Positions 57,061-58,366 of a stretch of DNA of 58,366 nt are shown here, piece by piece. The notes beneath the pieces are model-generated. The model was not told the DNA's origin, made no database searches, and saw only the letters and a list, made by a program, of their open reading frames with translations. Numbering within the stretch: the stretch's first letter is position 1; each line of letters opens with the position of its first letter. The DNA lies in assembly GCA_015680685.1 (NCBI GenBank), contig MNCI01023673.1, positions 204,010 to 262,375 on the forward strand. Direction: 5' to 3'. Origin of the DNA: Gnetum montanum (taxonomy: Eukaryota; Streptophyta; Gnetopsida; Gnetales; Gnetaceae). Both the position numbers and the translations under genes were made by a program.

Positions 57061-58366
57061 TGGCTTCTTCTCATAAGGTTAACTCACCTAAGGATAACAC
57101 AGAAGAAAGTCAGCATCATACACATAACCTAGACCAGCCATGTCCTAAACAATCTAAGGTGACATGTGCCTGATTTTACTTTTATTCTCCATCAAGATGA
57201 ACAATTGTGGTGGAGAGATTTGCAAGGTAACATTGTTTTACCCCCAGATCAATCTATCCCTAACATGCTTTTTCGTGCTTTAGCACAGATTGGCATGCAA
57301 GAACTATTTGCAGAATATGTTCTGGATAACTTTGACACAAGGGATTATCATCCCTTAGATGCCCAACATATTCGGGATGAACGGTAGGAGAGCCAACACT
57401 CATTGTTGAAGGGCAAGGTCCCCCATGTCCTTAGTGAAATAGGAGATGAGGAACCCCTCAGAACACATTTCTTAGGAAATGATGTTCCTCCTCCTCACAA
57501 TGGTGAAGAGGGTAGGTATCAGAGCCTTCGATCAACTATACATGCTGCGGGCTTTGATCCCCGTGAGCACCAACTATTCATGGTAGGAACAACCACTCAT
57601 ACTAAGGATAGACACTTAAATTATCACAATGATCGGGGCCAAAGCAGCTGAAGAGAAGGTAAGAAACATCGCCGTGGTGATGGATCCCCTTCCTCTTCTC
57701 CTTCATCTCATCATTCACACTCTCCTTCCACATCTAGGCGCAACCATCATGAGCATAACGGAGAGGGTAAAAGTAAAGAAGATGAAAGACCTTGACAGGA
57801 AGGTCGAGAGGAGTTAGGACAAGGGCAAGGATGTAGGGAGAGTAGGGAACCACCACGAAGACATCACAGACGTCATGATAGGGATGATCATGATGAACCC
57901 CTACTCGCAACCCAAAGCATGCTCGATATCATAGAGGTAGTTAGGATCCCCACAAGGCATCTAAGAGACAGTAGGATCAAGCGTTTGGACATAAATAATA
58001 TCCCATGTTTTGAAGGGGGATACAATGCTGATCCTCAACATCATTTACAGGAATTCCACGATGCCTGTGCCTTGCAAAATATAGATAATAAGTGGCAGAA
58101 GATTAAGTTGTTCCTAAGGATACTCACTAAAGAAGCAGAGAGCTGGTACCGGTCCTTAGAACCAGAAACCATCAAGAGGTGGAGTACGATGCTTGAACTG
58201 TTCAACAACAAATATCAGACGTACTCCAGAGTGTCCAATTTGCGTAAGCAGATCCAAGGCTAGAAACAAGGTGCTTATCAACCCTTGGATGCTACCATGG
58301 CCCATTACTATACACTTCTATATCATTGCCTGGGCCATGGGTATGCTAAGCGGGATCAACTTCGCC
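57061..58366 (+). pseudogene. gag: gag of element R (partial, broken)
   Basis: Homologous to 112-1460. It starts MASSHKVNSPKDN. The loss of a 20-bp palindrome at 57165/57166 shifts the frame into a TGA. Stops also replace Gln at 57388, an Arg-type codon near 57650 and Trp at 58261. The core is otherwise clear: RIKRLDINNIPCFEGGYNAD, LTKEAESWYRSLEPETIKRW, LFNNKYQTYSRVSNLRKQIQG. It continues past the window. Confidence 0.85.

Larger units (their letters stand above)
55958..58366 (+). mobile_element. Element R: 5' end of a gypsy element of the element 1 family
   Basis: It consists of a 5' LTR, a primer-binding site and gag, and runs off the window. It is inserted into gag of element B in the opposite orientation. 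There is no polypurine tract before the LTR, as expected for a 5' LTR. The target duplication would be GTGAC (55953-55957), but its partner is outside the window. Confidence 0.9.

Noticed and set aside
1-58366. CRISPR arrays, tRNA or rRNA genes, bacterial operons
   Set aside because: No regular repeat-spacer structure, no tRNA cloverleaf with A/B boxes noticed, and no ribosomal sequence recognised by eye. A dedicated tRNAscan or Infernal run would settle small RNAs.

Overview
The window looks like plant nuclear DNA from a large, repeat-dominated genome. A gymnosperm is my guess, but that is inference. Support for a plant: Ty3/gypsy elements with a tRNA-Asp-type primer site, a Tat-type pol with two RNase H domains, a PPR-protein fragment and a DUF4283-like fragment. 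I see no intact host gene, rRNA, tRNA or CRISPR array. Nearly everything is retrotransposon sequence in a nested stack, and most reading frames are broken by TAG, TGA and TAA stops at Trp, Gln and Arg codons.

Framework: two Tat-like elements of one family lie tail to tail. Element A (+) runs from about 6259 to 43073 and its 5' end is not seen. Element B (-) runs from about 55957 down to 44690 or lower and is the better preserved. The order in both is gag, protease, a long spacer, RT, RNase H, second RNase H, integrase. Insertions: element 1 (a gag-protease-only gypsy element, window start to 6258) and element R (same family, 55958 to window end) bound the pair. Element 2 (Athila-like gypsy, 14645-26462) and two solo LTRs (S1 11141-13929, S2 34130-41182) sit inside A. 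Three of these insertions have recognisable 5-bp target duplications, and for element 2 and S2 the host reading frame resumes correctly across the insertion. S2 also contains a LINE-like DUF4283 fragment, a further LTR-like insertion with an assembly N, and a PPR fragment.

Main discovery candidate: the spacer between protease and RT of both A and B carries a conserved gene on the antisense strand with seven exons. In B it runs 50195-54571 on the + strand (GT-AG introns at 50314, 51300, 51674, 52813, 53440 and 54349; AATAAA at 54653). In A it runs from about 29501 down to 9648 on the - strand, split by element 2 and S1. Protein similarity and at least four intron positions are shared. The pol frame resumes just after a possible splice acceptor in both copies, so the antisense gene probably lies inside a sense-strand intron of the kind known in Ogre-type elements. 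Antisense introns are not spliced from the genomic transcript, which would explain how they survived retrotransposition. The protein resembles no family I can name: an N-terminal globular part, a middle domain, a charged coiled-coil-like exon and a short acidic C-terminus.

Other structure worth attention: an exact 20-bp palindrome present in element 1 and missing from element R, GATATC palindrome clusters upstream of the TATA box in their LTRs, arrays with 23-, 30-, 37-, 43-, 46- and 151-bp periods, hairpins spaced at about 200 bp, and a scaffold join at 36631 that appears to mix a filled and an empty insertion allele.
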